A stretch of 64,000 bases of DNA. Origin: Alg239-R122 sp041746135 (GTDB lineage: Bacteria > Pseudomonadota > Alphaproteobacteria > Sphingomonadales > Sphingomonadaceae). Below the pieces are notes generated by a model. The model saw nothing but the letters and a program-made list of their open reading frames with translations, was not told the origin of the DNA and searched no databases. Below, piece after piece: positions 34,057-41,715 of the stretch (position 1 is the stretch's first letter; each line of letters opens with the position of its first letter). Made by a program: the position numbers and the translations under genes. The stretch spans positions 164,427-228,426 of the forward strand of contig JBGTHQ010000037.1 in the NCBI GenBank assembly GCA_041746135.1, written 5' to 3'.

Positions 34057-35826
34057 CTATTCGGAGACTTGCCATATTTTAAGGCCGCCCATGCCGTCTA
34101 TGGTTACTGGAACCAGCCATGTCGGAATATTGCCGTGCGTGAGCTGAGCCATAAATCCGTTGGGCGCTAGATGTGCATAGTTAAGCGGTTCGTATAGTCC
34201 CGGACAATAAGCGACATAGCGTATCTTGCGGGTGGTTATGATATTGTGCGCCTGTTGCGGCGATCCTGTAAACGTGCGGATGACATCGCGCATCGCGATG
34301 TCATTGCGATGGTGTCCGCTCGCCACGATACGATGTTTGGAGGCGAGGAGGATCGACGGGCCGGTGTCCATCGGGGTCATAAAAGTCGATCTCGGTAACC
34401 GATCAAGGACATTGAGGTTATCAGAGAGTTCGCATTTTAATGCAACGCGAACATGATTTTCGATTTCGCTTTCGCCAAGAAGGTTTCTACCGGCGCGAAC
34501 AACTTGTCCCGGAACCATCAAAAGCAGGATACCCATCATTACACCCATCTTTTTGGGTAAGGACTTTATAGTGCGCGCTTTGACCAGCAGACTGTGAATG
34601 AAATAAGCGACGAAAGGGATCGAGAAAAGTGACGATATGGCCGAAGACCGTTCTACCATGAGCGAAAGAGCGAAAGCACAAACCAAAAGAAACACAGCCG
34701 TCAACGTCTGGATACCGCTTAATGGGGAGACGGTTCGGCGGCGCATAGACACAATGGCAAAGAGTGCAAGCGATGGCAAAACGAGTATCTGTATCGCGTA
34801 GACTAGACTTTGATCCCAGATCGGCTTGCCCTCAAGCACACGATCATACCACATTTCCCGCACCAGCGGGTCTAGATCTGCAAAGGCACCTGCCGTACAC
34901 TGGGGTGCAACGCTGAATATTATAACTGCCGCAGTGGCACTTATCGCCGCAAATCCGGCACAAAGCCAGATTTTCGAAACCGGATTCAGCTTGGCCCAAG
35001 CCCCAATCGCAAAGGCGCCAAATGCGAATATAGCCAGATGGACCGGAGACATGGCATCGCAATAGTTGATCATGGTGGCCCATGAGTTTGTAGTGCCCAG
35101 ATATAAAATAGCGGAGGCCGTGGCTAATGCCGCCATGGCATGCACCAGGCGCTGGCGTTGCGCGCTATCGAGCACCCAGCGTACAGCGTAGAGTGCCATG
35201 AAAGCCGCCGCTATTGGCAATCCTTCCATCGATATGTTCAGCCAGAGTGCCAATGCACTCCCGGTAATCCAACCGCTATACTTTTGGCGCTCGTCAAAAG
35301 CGGCGGCAAATGCCATCATGGCCAGCGCCATCTGCCATCCGTGATGATCGATCCGCATGGGCCGGATCTGATGCACAACGGGTACCGTTATAGCGATGAT
35401 AAGACATGAAAAAATCGCAGTTTCTTTATCGAACAGCTTATTCGTAATCCGGGCCATGACGAACATGATGACCAGAAGGGTCAAAAGAGGGATCGCCGTC
35501 AGCGCAATGATTTCGGATACGGACTGTCCGAAAAACGGTTTGAAAATAAGTATGACCGCCGCGATCGGTATGTCGACAATGCGCGACCAGTGCATCGGTG
35601 CACCTTCGGGTGGATTGATCCGGTACTGGGTGACATCGAACCAGCTTTGTCCGGCGATCCAGTCGCGCACTTGCAACAGCCGCAGCACATCGTCGGGATC
35701 GGGAAATTTGAATTTTGCGATGGCGACCGAATTCACGGCAAGCAAAAGCGCAGAGACTGCACACCATAATACCAGTATATGCCGTGTCGTCAGCGTGTCC
35801 GTGGGCGGGCCAGTCTTGACCTTCAC
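34057..35826 (-). CDS. GT-C-like integral membrane glycosyltransferase
   Basis: A 589-residue protein with about 11 hydrophobic helices. The first loop has FPDPDDVLRLLQVRDWI followed by the segment RINPPEGAPMHWSRIVD. An acidic D-x-D-D cluster plus a Trp-Ser-Arg loop after helix 1 recalls the first external loop of STT3/AglB-type GT-C enzymes that use polyprenol-linked sugars. A soluble C-terminal domain follows the last helices. The GTG start at 35826 overlaps the GtrA stop (GTGA), which supports this start. The acceptor is unknown. Confidence 0.72.
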   Translation of the reverse strand: MKVKTGPPTDTLTTRHILVLWCAVSALLLAVNSVAIAKFKFPDPDDVLRLLQVRDWIAGQSWFDVTQYRINPPEGAPMHWSRIVDIPIAAVILIFKPFFGQSVSEIIALTAIPLLTLLVIMFVMARITNKLFDKETAIFSCLIIAITVPVVHQIRPMRIDHHGWQMALAMMAFAAAFDERQKYSGWITGSALALWLNISMEGLPIAAAFMALYAVRWVLDSAQRQRLVHAMAALATASAILYLGTTNSWATMINYCDAMSPVHLAIFAFGAFAIGAWAKLNPVSKIWLCAGFAAISATAAVIIFSVAPQCTAGAFADLDPLVREMWYDRVLEGKPIWDQSLVYAIQILVLPSLALFAIVSMRRRTVSPLSGIQTLTAVFLLVCAFALSLMVERSSAISSLFSIPFVAYFIHSLLVKARTIKSLPKKMGVMMGILLLMVPGQVVRAGRNLLGESEIENHVRVALKCELSDNLNVLDRLPRSTFMTPMDTGPSILLASKHRIVASGHHRNDIAMRDVIRTFTGSPQQAHNIITTRKIRYVAYCPGLYEPLNYAHLAPNGFMAQLTHGNIPTWLVPVTIDGMGGLKIWQVSE

Positions 35827-36221
35827 CGGAATACCACATGGCTTCTAATTGCATATGTGGTTTGAAAGCTCACGATGATCGCGACCATTTTTGCCAGGCG
35901 CGGATCGAGCGAAAACATATCCGCCGCGCCGACTATAGCTACAGTAAGGACAAGGCCGATAAGTGCGGAGCCTATGAATAGCAGCTTTTGCTTGTGGCGT
36001 TGCGCACCTTTGTGCGCGACTTGCAAAGAGAAGACTTTGCGGCTTGACAATATCCAGTGAACGACGATCCCAACGCTATATCCTGCTGCCGAAGCGGTCG
36101 CGGCGGGAGCAACCGCAAGCAGCAGCATGAACAGGGCAATATCAGTTGCGAGGGCGCCAGCGCTTACGAAAATATATCGCAAATAGGTGATGGTACGTAG
36201 TTTGTCCGCGATTTCGATCAT
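35823..36221 (-). CDS. GtrA family membrane protein
   Basis: A 132-residue protein with four helices, starting MIEIADKLRTITYLRYIFVSAGALATDIALFMLLL. The first helix pattern and VKMVAIIVSFQTTYAIRSHVVFR-type ending fit GtrA, a small protein linked to flipping polyprenyl-linked sugars. It lies between an FAD oxidoreductase gene (ending 23 bases upstream) and the GT-C gene, with which it overlaps, so a role in moving a lipid-linked sugar to the GT-C enzyme is inferred. Confidence 0.82.
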   Translation of the reverse strand: MIEIADKLRTITYLRYIFVSAGALATDIALFMLLLAVAPAATASAAGYSVGIVVHWILSSRKVFSLQVAHKGAQRHKQKLLFIGSALIGLVLTVAIVGAADMFSLDPRLAKMVAIIVSFQTTYAIRSHVVFR

Positions 36222-36244
36222 CCGGTCCCAACCCAATCTTTGAT

Positions 36245-37810
36245 TCAGGCAGCTTTGCCGACGCGCCGCGGCACATCCCGTTCGGAAGCGAGCGCAGTCT
36301 TACGGTCTTCGGCCAATACCGGTTGTGCCTCGCCGGCACTGGCAAGAACACGCTCGGTCCCTTCGTCGCCCGTCTCGTGATATTCGGCATCCTCGTTGAC
36401 GTTCCAGATATTGTAGATCCGCGCGCCCGCGTCGATATTCTCGACCGTCAGCATGGCCGTCATCATCGCATGATCCTGGTTGTTGTAACGGTGCATACCA
36501 TTGCGGCCGATCATATGCAGGGTCGGAAAACGGGCTTCCAGATCGGTGCGCATCGCTGTAACATTTGCCTCATATTCATCATCGTAGACGGGATAGGCTT
36601 TTTCCTGCCTGACCACTTTGCCGCCGGTTACCTGTGCAGGATCGCATAGCCCCAATATGGCCATTTCCTTTTTCGCCAGTTCAATCAGGTCAACGTCGCT
36701 TGAGGACCACAGGCCATCGCCTTCGAAACAGAAATACTCTAGGCCGACACACGCGATATCTGCATCGGGCACCATTTCCGGTGACCAACTGCGGAAATTT
36801 TGTACCCGGCCTACCTGGACGCGATTGTCGTGGATATAGATCCAGTTGTCAGGAAACAGATCATCGGACCTCACCATCAATGCCACGGTCAGAAAATCAC
36901 GATAGTTGAGCTTCTTGGCCTGCAAAGAGCTTTGCGGTAAAGGGTGGATACGTGCCGAAAGTTCTCGCATCGAGGCGGAGCTGACCACATGTTGGGCCGT
37001 TATGACCGTTCCCCCGTCCTGACCTGACGTGCTCATCCGCCACTTGCCTTCAGCGTCTCGCGCCAGTTGCTTGAGCGTATGGCCCAGCAGCACGTGATTG
37101 CCTTTGGAGAGCACGTAATCGCGCGCGGCGTCCCACATCATTCCGGGACCAAGTCGTGGATAGCGGAAAGTTTCCAAGAGGGTCTTGGTCGCCATGCCGT
37201 CATTGGGCCTTTTGTTGAGACCCAAAGATCGCTTCAGTCCGTCGGTGACGGCGCTCCACAGGCTCAGCCCCTTGATGCGTTGCGCCGCCCAGTCCGCGGA
37301 CATTTCGTCGCACGGCATGCCCCATACCTTCTCCGTATAGGTTTTGAAGAAAATCGAATATAGCTTGTGGCCGAACTGGTTCACGGTCCAGTCTTCGAAA
37401 CTTTTGACGTCTTTTTTCGGGAAAATTTTCGCTTTGGCATAGCTTGCCATGCAGGATGCCGAACGCCACACACCCAGATTCCACAACGCCTCGAATGCGC
37501 GCAGCGGATAGTTGTAGAATTTGCCTTCGTAATAGATGCGGCTCATGCGCGGACGCTGGATGAAATCGTCGGGCAGAATTTCGTTCCACAAATCGACCAC
37601 TTCCTGACTTTTTGAAAAAAACCGGTGGCCGCCAATATCGAACCGGAAACCCTGATGCTCGACCGTGCGGCTGATGCCGCCAACATATTTCTCGTCTTTC
37701 TCGATAACCGTGACGCTATAGCCTTTTTTGCTGAGCAAATAGGCTGCAGTCAGGCCGGCCGGACCCGCTCCGATAATGGCAACATCAACATTGGTGGCAG
37801 CTGTGGACAT
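36245..37810 (-). CDS. NAD(P)/FAD-dependent oxidoreductase, UDP-galactopyranose mutase-like
   Basis: A 521-residue flavoprotein opening MSTAATNVDVAIIGAGPAG, with FAD fold, followed by GGISRTVEHQGFRFDIGGHRFFSK. The Gly-His motif GGHRFF is seen in proteins related to UDP-galactopyranose mutase and protoporphyrinogen oxidase. The central part carries VWGMPCDEMSADWAAQRIKGLS. The C-terminus is Ala/Arg-rich and looks flexible. It is the first gene of the operon with GtrA and the GT-C protein, so it may act on a nucleotide or lipid-linked sugar, which is inferred. Confidence 0.8.
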   Translation of the reverse strand: MSTAATNVDVAIIGAGPAGLTAAYLLSKKGYSVTVIEKDEKYVGGISRTVEHQGFRFDIGGHRFFSKSQEVVDLWNEILPDDFIQRPRMSRIYYEGKFYNYPLRAFEALWNLGVWRSASCMASYAKAKIFPKKDVKSFEDWTVNQFGHKLYSIFFKTYTEKVWGMPCDEMSADWAAQRIKGLSLWSAVTDGLKRSLGLNKRPNDGMATKTLLETFRYPRLGPGMMWDAARDYVLSKGNHVLLGHTLKQLARDAEGKWRMSTSGQDGGTVITAQHVVSSASMRELSARIHPLPQSSLQAKKLNYRDFLTVALMVRSDDLFPDNWIYIHDNRVQVGRVQNFRSWSPEMVPDADIACVGLEYFCFEGDGLWSSSDVDLIELAKKEMAILGLCDPAQVTGGKVVRQEKAYPVYDDEYEANVTAMRTDLEARFPTLHMIGRNGMHRYNNQDHAMMTAMLTVENIDAGARIYNIWNVNEDAEYHETGDEGTERVLASAGEAQPVLAEDRKTALASERDVPRRVGKAA

Positions 37811-37905
37811 GTGTTCATTTCCCCGTTTCGAAGTTCGAAACCGGAATGAATGAAAAGCGCTAATGGATGGTTAACGCGGCGTTACTTTTTACAGAAAACT
37901 TGGGA

Positions 37906-38577
37906 TTACTGCGGCACATCGCTTTTGAATCCCTGCGCCACCACGTACCATTCGGAAGATCCCTTGCGGCTGGCCGGCGGCTTGGCATGTTTGATGGTGG
38001 TGAAATGCTTTTTCAACAGCGCCAGCAGGTCCTTGTCGGTGCCGCCCGCCAGCACCTTGGCGATGAATGCGCCGCCGGGTTTCAGGTGCTCGATCGCAAA
38101 CCACGCGCCTGCTTCGACCAGAGCCATGGTGCGCAAATGGTCGGTCTGCTGGTGGCCCACCGTGTTGGCGGCCATGTCGGACATGACGAGGTCGGGTTTT
38201 TCGCCCAGCGCCTGTAAAAGCATGTCCGGGGCCTTATCATCGAGGAAATCCATCTCGAAAATCGTGACATCGGGCAGCGGATCCACGGGCAAAAGGTCGA
38301 TTCCCACCACTTTGGCCTGCGGTGAAAGCCGGTGCACCAGCTGCGTCCATCCGCCCGGAGCGATCCCGAGGTCGACCACATGCCGCGCCTTGCGAACCAG
38401 CTTAAAGCGCGCGTCCAGTTCGATCAGCTTGTAGGCCGCACGCGAACGATATCCGTCGGCCTTTGCCTGCCGTACATAGGGATCGTTGAGCTGGCGTTGC
38501 AGCCACGCGATCGACGATGGCTTGCGGCCCTTGGCGGTCTTGATCCGTTGCCGCTGGCCGGCTTTGCCGCGGCTCAT
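37906..38577 (-). CDS. rlmE: 23S rRNA 2'-O-methyltransferase RlmE (FtsJ)
   Basis: A 223-residue SAM enzyme that methylates U2552 of 23S rRNA. It has a very basic N-terminus, the SAM loop VVDLGIAPGGWTQLVHRL, and the K-D-K-E tetrad spread over SRAAYKLIELD, SDMAANTVG, GGAFIAKVLAGG and SSEWYVVAQG. Its ATG overlaps the stop of the phosphatase gene by ATGA, a common alphaproteobacterial ppx-rlmE coupling. Confidence 0.95.
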   Translation of the reverse strand: MSRGKAGQRQRIKTAKGRKPSSIAWLQRQLNDPYVRQAKADGYRSRAAYKLIELDARFKLVRKARHVVDLGIAPGGWTQLVHRLSPQAKVVGIDLLPVDPLPDVTIFEMDFLDDKAPDMLLQALGEKPDLVMSDMAANTVGHQQTDHLRTMALVEAGAWFAIEHLKPGGAFIAKVLAGGTDKDLLALLKKHFTTIKHAKPPASRKGSSEWYVVAQGFKSDVPQ

Positions 38578-39842
38578 ATACTCTTGGTCCTCAGCTTTGC
38601 CGGCGGGCTGCCGGTGGCCATGAGCGAACGCAATATGCCCTCGCGTATGCCACGATCCGCGACCCCAAGACGCTCAGTCGGCCAGATATCCAAGATCGTT
38701 TCCAATATGGCACAGCCTGCCACGACCAGATCGGCACGTTCGTTGCCGACGCAGGGCAATTTGCGGCGCTGGTCGAGCGATAGCCCGGCGAGGTTCCGGC
38801 TGATGTCGCGCATCGATTGCGAAGGAACGATCAAGCCGTCGATCACATTGCGGTCATAGCTTGGCAGATTGAGGTGTAGGCTGGCGAGAGTGGTCACGGT
38901 GCCGCTCGTGCCCAGCAACCGTTTCGCATCGCCCGGATGAGTGGGCAGGCGATCGCGAAAATCGCTGAAACTGTCCATTACCCGCGCGCGCATATTGGCA
39001 TAGGCACGGGCCAGAGCTGCAGGATCATTGTTGTCATGCGGTTCGCTTTCAGTCAGCGACACCACGCCCCACGGCACCGATTGCCAGTCGAGTATATGGG
39101 GTGCGCTGGCCTCTGTATCGACCAGCACGAGTTCGGTCGAACCGCCGCCGATATCGAAAATCATAGCCGGTCCCTGCCCGGGTTCGAGCAGGATATGGCA
39201 GCCGAGCACGGCGAGCCGCGCCTCCTCCTCGGCAGAGATGATATCCAGCACGATTCCGGTTTCACGGCGCACGCGCTCGATAAAGGCTTCGCCATTGCTG
39301 GCGCGGCGGCAAGCTTCGGTTGCGACCGACCTTGCCAATGTGACATGGCGCCGCTTCAGCTTGTCCGAGCAGATCGAAAGCGCCGCCACCGCGCGGTCCA
39401 TGGCATGGTCGCTCAACCGGCCGCTTTTGGCCAGTCCCTCGCCCAGGCGCACCACCCGGGAAAACGCATCGACAACAACGAAACTGTCGTCAGCAGGCTT
39501 CGCGATCAGCAGACGGCAATTATTGGTGCCCAGATCGATGGCCGCATAGGCTTTGTGCGCGGGCCAGCCACTATGGCCTTGATGGGTTTGTGTAGGCACG
39601 TGGGGGCTTGCGTGTCTTTTGTCGGGACTGCGGTCATAAGGATGCCGCCGCTGTTTGGGGGCGACGCTGGCGTTATTTCTGCGGTTCGGCGGCTGTTCGG
39701 GCACGGCATCGACATGCGGGTCCATACGCATGGGCGAGGCACCGCCCGATGGCGAAATAGCCTTTTTGAAAGCCGCACTGCCGGAGGGGGAACCTGTGCC
39801 GTCGATCGGCTGGGGTTTGTCCTGCGCTCTGTCGTGCGGCAT
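38574..39842 (-). CDS. Ppx/GppA family exopolyphosphatase or pppGpp phosphatase
   Basis: A 422-residue protein as called here. The conserved core starts AYAAIDLGTNNCRLLIAKP, continues with ISAEEEARLAVLG, and carries the phosphate loop AMIFDIGGGSTELVLVD and GTSGTVTTLASLHL. The core is preceded by about 95 low-complexity, Pro/Arg-rich residues. The reading frame is open to 40070 next to the tRNA-Gln gene, and no start has a convincing Shine-Dalgarno, so the N-terminus is unsure (39842, 39902 or 39731 are candidates). It is coupled to rlmE. Confidence 0.85.
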   Translation of the reverse strand: MPHDRAQDKPQPIDGTGSPSGSAAFKKAISPSGGASPMRMDPHVDAVPEQPPNRRNNASVAPKQRRHPYDRSPDKRHASPHVPTQTHQGHSGWPAHKAYAAIDLGTNNCRLLIAKPADDSFVVVDAFSRVVRLGEGLAKSGRLSDHAMDRAVAALSICSDKLKRRHVTLARSVATEACRRASNGEAFIERVRRETGIVLDIISAEEEARLAVLGCHILLEPGQGPAMIFDIGGGSTELVLVDTEASAPHILDWQSVPWGVVSLTESEPHDNNDPAALARAYANMRARVMDSFSDFRDRLPTHPGDAKRLLGTSGTVTTLASLHLNLPSYDRNVIDGLIVPSQSMRDISRNLAGLSLDQRRKLPCVGNERADLVVAGCAILETILDIWPTERLGVADRGIREGILRSLMATGSPPAKLRTKSI

Positions 39843-40077
39843 GGGTGTTGGTTGATCCACCACAGCCGTAACTACTCTTATCTTTACCCGGCCCGGATAC
39901 ATTCCGCCGGTACTTGGCAGTATATGTAGGGAAAAACGCGCGAATTGGCAAGGCGGTGCGATTCCGGTCGTTTCAGGATCCCGCAATTTGCCGTTTACAG
40001 GCCGCCCGAACCTTGCGGGAAATCGATTATTCTCCTTGACGGGCGCACCCATGCGACCTAAGTCGCGCACCGGCTAT

Positions 40078-40151
40078 TGCCCCGTCGTCTAATGGTAAGA
40101 CTGCGGACTCTGACTCCGTCAATTAAGGTTCGAATCCTTACGGGGCATCCA
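40078..40151 (+). tRNA. tRNA-Gln (anticodon CTG)
   Basis: The acceptor stem TGCCCCG pairs with CGGGGCA, and the anticodon stem GCGGA/TCCGT (one G-U) closes the loop CTCTGAC with anticodon CTG. The T arm is AAGG-TTCGAAT-CCTT. CCA is encoded at 40149-40151, for 74 bases in all. It is the left boundary of the peptide-export cassette. Confidence 0.95.
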
Positions 40152-40382
40152 GCTTTATAGTTTCATATCAATATATTATGTAATATATTGCGATAGCGAC
40201 GCAGGCCTATCTCCCTTTTTAGACAGTGCCCCTGATTTACGAAAACTGTTTCGAAAACCAGGGAGAATTCAAAAACCTGATCTTCCCATTCCAGATATTT
40301 GGCCAACAGCAATTTAATCTGTTTGAAACCACTGCACGGTTAAATATTGATTATACCCATTGATTACAGGTGAATATTTGCC
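40152..40382. other. AT-rich gap downstream of tRNA-Gln
   Basis: A 231-base gap between the tRNA and the oxygenase gene. It is AT-rich (for example ATATCAATATATTATGTAAT near 40165) compared with the flanks. No gene, att repeat or integrase fragment is visible. It probably holds the oxygenase promoter. Confidence 0.45.
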
Positions 40383-41150
40383 ATGCACGACATTATGTCT
40401 GCCGCCACAAACCCGTTTTCTACGCTTTCAGGTGCTCCACATGACCAGATCGCCTGCCAGTCCGCGGACGATCTGGCGGAACATGCGGAGGAGCTGCAGC
40501 GTGAAGGACGCGTACGCGTTCCCGGTTTCCTGTCATACGGTGCACAGTTTCTGCACGACTTTCTGAACGAGACCGACGAATGGATCCAGGTTATCAATAC
40601 CGAAAAGGGCGTGCTGGAAATCGACATGGACGAATGGCAACAATATGATTCGCGCAAAAGGGCGCAAATCGAGCGGGACATGTATGCACGGGCATCGCGC
40701 GGTTTCCAGTACAGCTATTCCGCTATCAGCATCGCCGCGCCGCACGAACTGGAGGCATATGACTGTCCTCTGACCAACTTTGCGCGCTTTATGGCCAGAC
40801 CCGACACGAAAAAAGTCCTGCAATCGCTTACCGGACATGCCGACCTGAAATTCACCGATGGCCAGGCCACCGCATATCATGCGGGCGACATTTTGACGGG
40901 CCATGACGACGCGGTTGCAGGAAAGAACCGCATTGCCGCCTTTGTAATGGGACTGACGCCGGTCTGGCGCCTCGAATGGGGCGGATTGCTGCATTTCCAC
41001 GGGGAGGACAAGGAATCCGCTTTAGCATTGGTCCCGCAGTTCAATACACTCGATTTGTTCAGCGTGCCTCGACTGCATAGCGTCTCGCAGGTTTCCCCCG
41101 CCGCACTATATCCTCGCTATGCGATTACCGGCTGGCTTAGCAAATCATGA
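40383..41150 (+). CDS. 2-oxoglutarate/Fe(II)-dependent oxygenase, prolyl hydroxylase-like
   Basis: A 255-residue protein. The double-stranded beta-helix iron triad is visible as H174-x-D176 (LTGHDD) and H232 (RLHSVSQV). R245 in YPRYAITGWL is the likely 2-oxoglutarate salt-bridge residue. The N-terminal EGRVRVPGFLSYGAQFLHDFL resembles the start of Tpa1/Ofd1-type and P4H-like enzymes. It is the first gene after tRNA-Gln, followed by the Lys-rich precursor peptide gene. Hydroxylation of that peptide on Lys, Pro or Asn is inferred from proximity only. A second ATG at 40395 is possible. Confidence 0.8.
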   Translation: MHDIMSAATNPFSTLSGAPHDQIACQSADDLAEHAEELQREGRVRVPGFLSYGAQFLHDFLNETDEWIQVINTEKGVLEIDMDEWQQYDSRKRAQIERDMYARASRGFQYSYSAISIAAPHELEAYDCPLTNFARFMARPDTKKVLQSLTGHADLKFTDGQATAYHAGDILTGHDDAVAGKNRIAAFVMGLTPVWRLEWGGLLHFHGEDKESALALVPQFNTLDLFSVPRLHSVSQVSPAALYPRYAITGWLSKS

Positions 41151-41341
41151 CCCCAATCCGCCACATCTGATCCCGGTGACTGGCGCCAAAGTTAAGCATA
41201 TATGTTAACACATTCAGTTATTAGTATATTTTCATGATTTGTCTCAAACAGGGACGGGGCATTCTGTGCAGTGGACAGCTTTGCGATATTCCCCAATCAC
41301 AACGATATCGGCACGAAGTCGAGTGAAACAGGAGAAATAGA

Positions 41342-41530
41342 ATGCGCGATCTTAAAACAGAAGAACTGGGTTTTGTTTACGGTGCGGGTTGTTCGCCTTG
41401 CGCACCCAATCGCAAAAAAGACAAAAAGAACAAAGGTTCCAAGTCCAAGGGTTCGAAGTCAAAAGGCTCCAAGTCCAAAGGTGCGAAATCCAAGGGTTCG
41501 AAATCCAAAGGCGGCCGCGGCTGTTATTAA
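41342..41530 (+). CDS. Precursor peptide with double-glycine-type leader and KGSKS-repeat core
   Basis: A 62-residue protein. Residues 1-15 (MRDLKTEELGFVYGA) fit the C39-processed leader consensus at every key site: L-12, E-8, L-7, V-4, G-2 and A-1. The predicted core (16-62) begins GCSPCAPNRKK, holds five KGSKS-type pentapeptides at 31-55 (one reads KGAKS) and ends KGGRGCY. It has 15 Lys, 2 Arg, one Asp and three Cys (17, 20, 61), so it is strongly cationic. AGGAG lies 7 bases upstream, and a terminator follows. Encoded next to a 2OG oxygenase and a C39 exporter. Product activity unknown; I recognise no described family. Confidence 0.82.
   Translation: MRDLKTEELGFVYGAGCSPCAPNRKKDKKNKGSKSKGSKSKGSKSKGAKSKGSKSKGGRGCY
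41432..41506 (+). repeat. Five 15-bp tandem units encoding KGSKS
   Basis: Five in-frame 15-bp units inside the precursor gene. Synonymous codons differ among units (GGT/GGG/GGC for Gly, TCC/TCG for Ser, AAA/AAG for Lys), and one unit has Ala in place of Ser. The differences argue that the peptide repeat is kept by selection and is not a fresh slippage product. Confidence 0.85.
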
Positions 41531-41576
41531 GTCGTAGTTCGCAGCAATCATTCTCGATTGCGATACAAAAGATCAG

Positions 41577-41615
41577 CGGGCGGCGCCACATCATGTGGCC
41601 CGCCCGTTTGCTTTG
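41577..41615 (+). terminator. Intrinsic terminator after the precursor peptide gene
   Basis: A strong GC-rich stem: CGGGCGGCGCCACAT pairs with ATGTGGCCCGCCCG (small bulge), followed by TTTGCTTTG. It lies 46 bases after the precursor stop and would give a short, abundant peptide mRNA separate from the downstream 330-codon gene. Confidence 0.7.
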
Positions 41616-41715
41616 TAGGATAGCTACCCGCCATATCCGGCCCCCCAGATTGAACAGATTTTAATCTTTCCCGGTCATACTGTACCGGCATAATCACAGG
41701 CATACTGGGCAAAAC

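Noticed and set aside
41193..41215. CtrA-like TTAA-N-TTAAC box upstream of the precursor
   Set aside because: The spacing between the TTAA halves is nine, not the seven of CtrA boxes.
41352..41594. Antisense open frame over the peptide precursor, Trp/Leu/Ser-rich repeats
   Set aside because: It is a direct antisense shadow of the KGSKS repeat and has no ribosome site.
41389..41664. Second plus-strand frame over the precursor with Gln/Arg-rich repeats
   Set aside because: It starts inside the precursor with no Shine-Dalgarno; the repeat pattern follows from the real frame.
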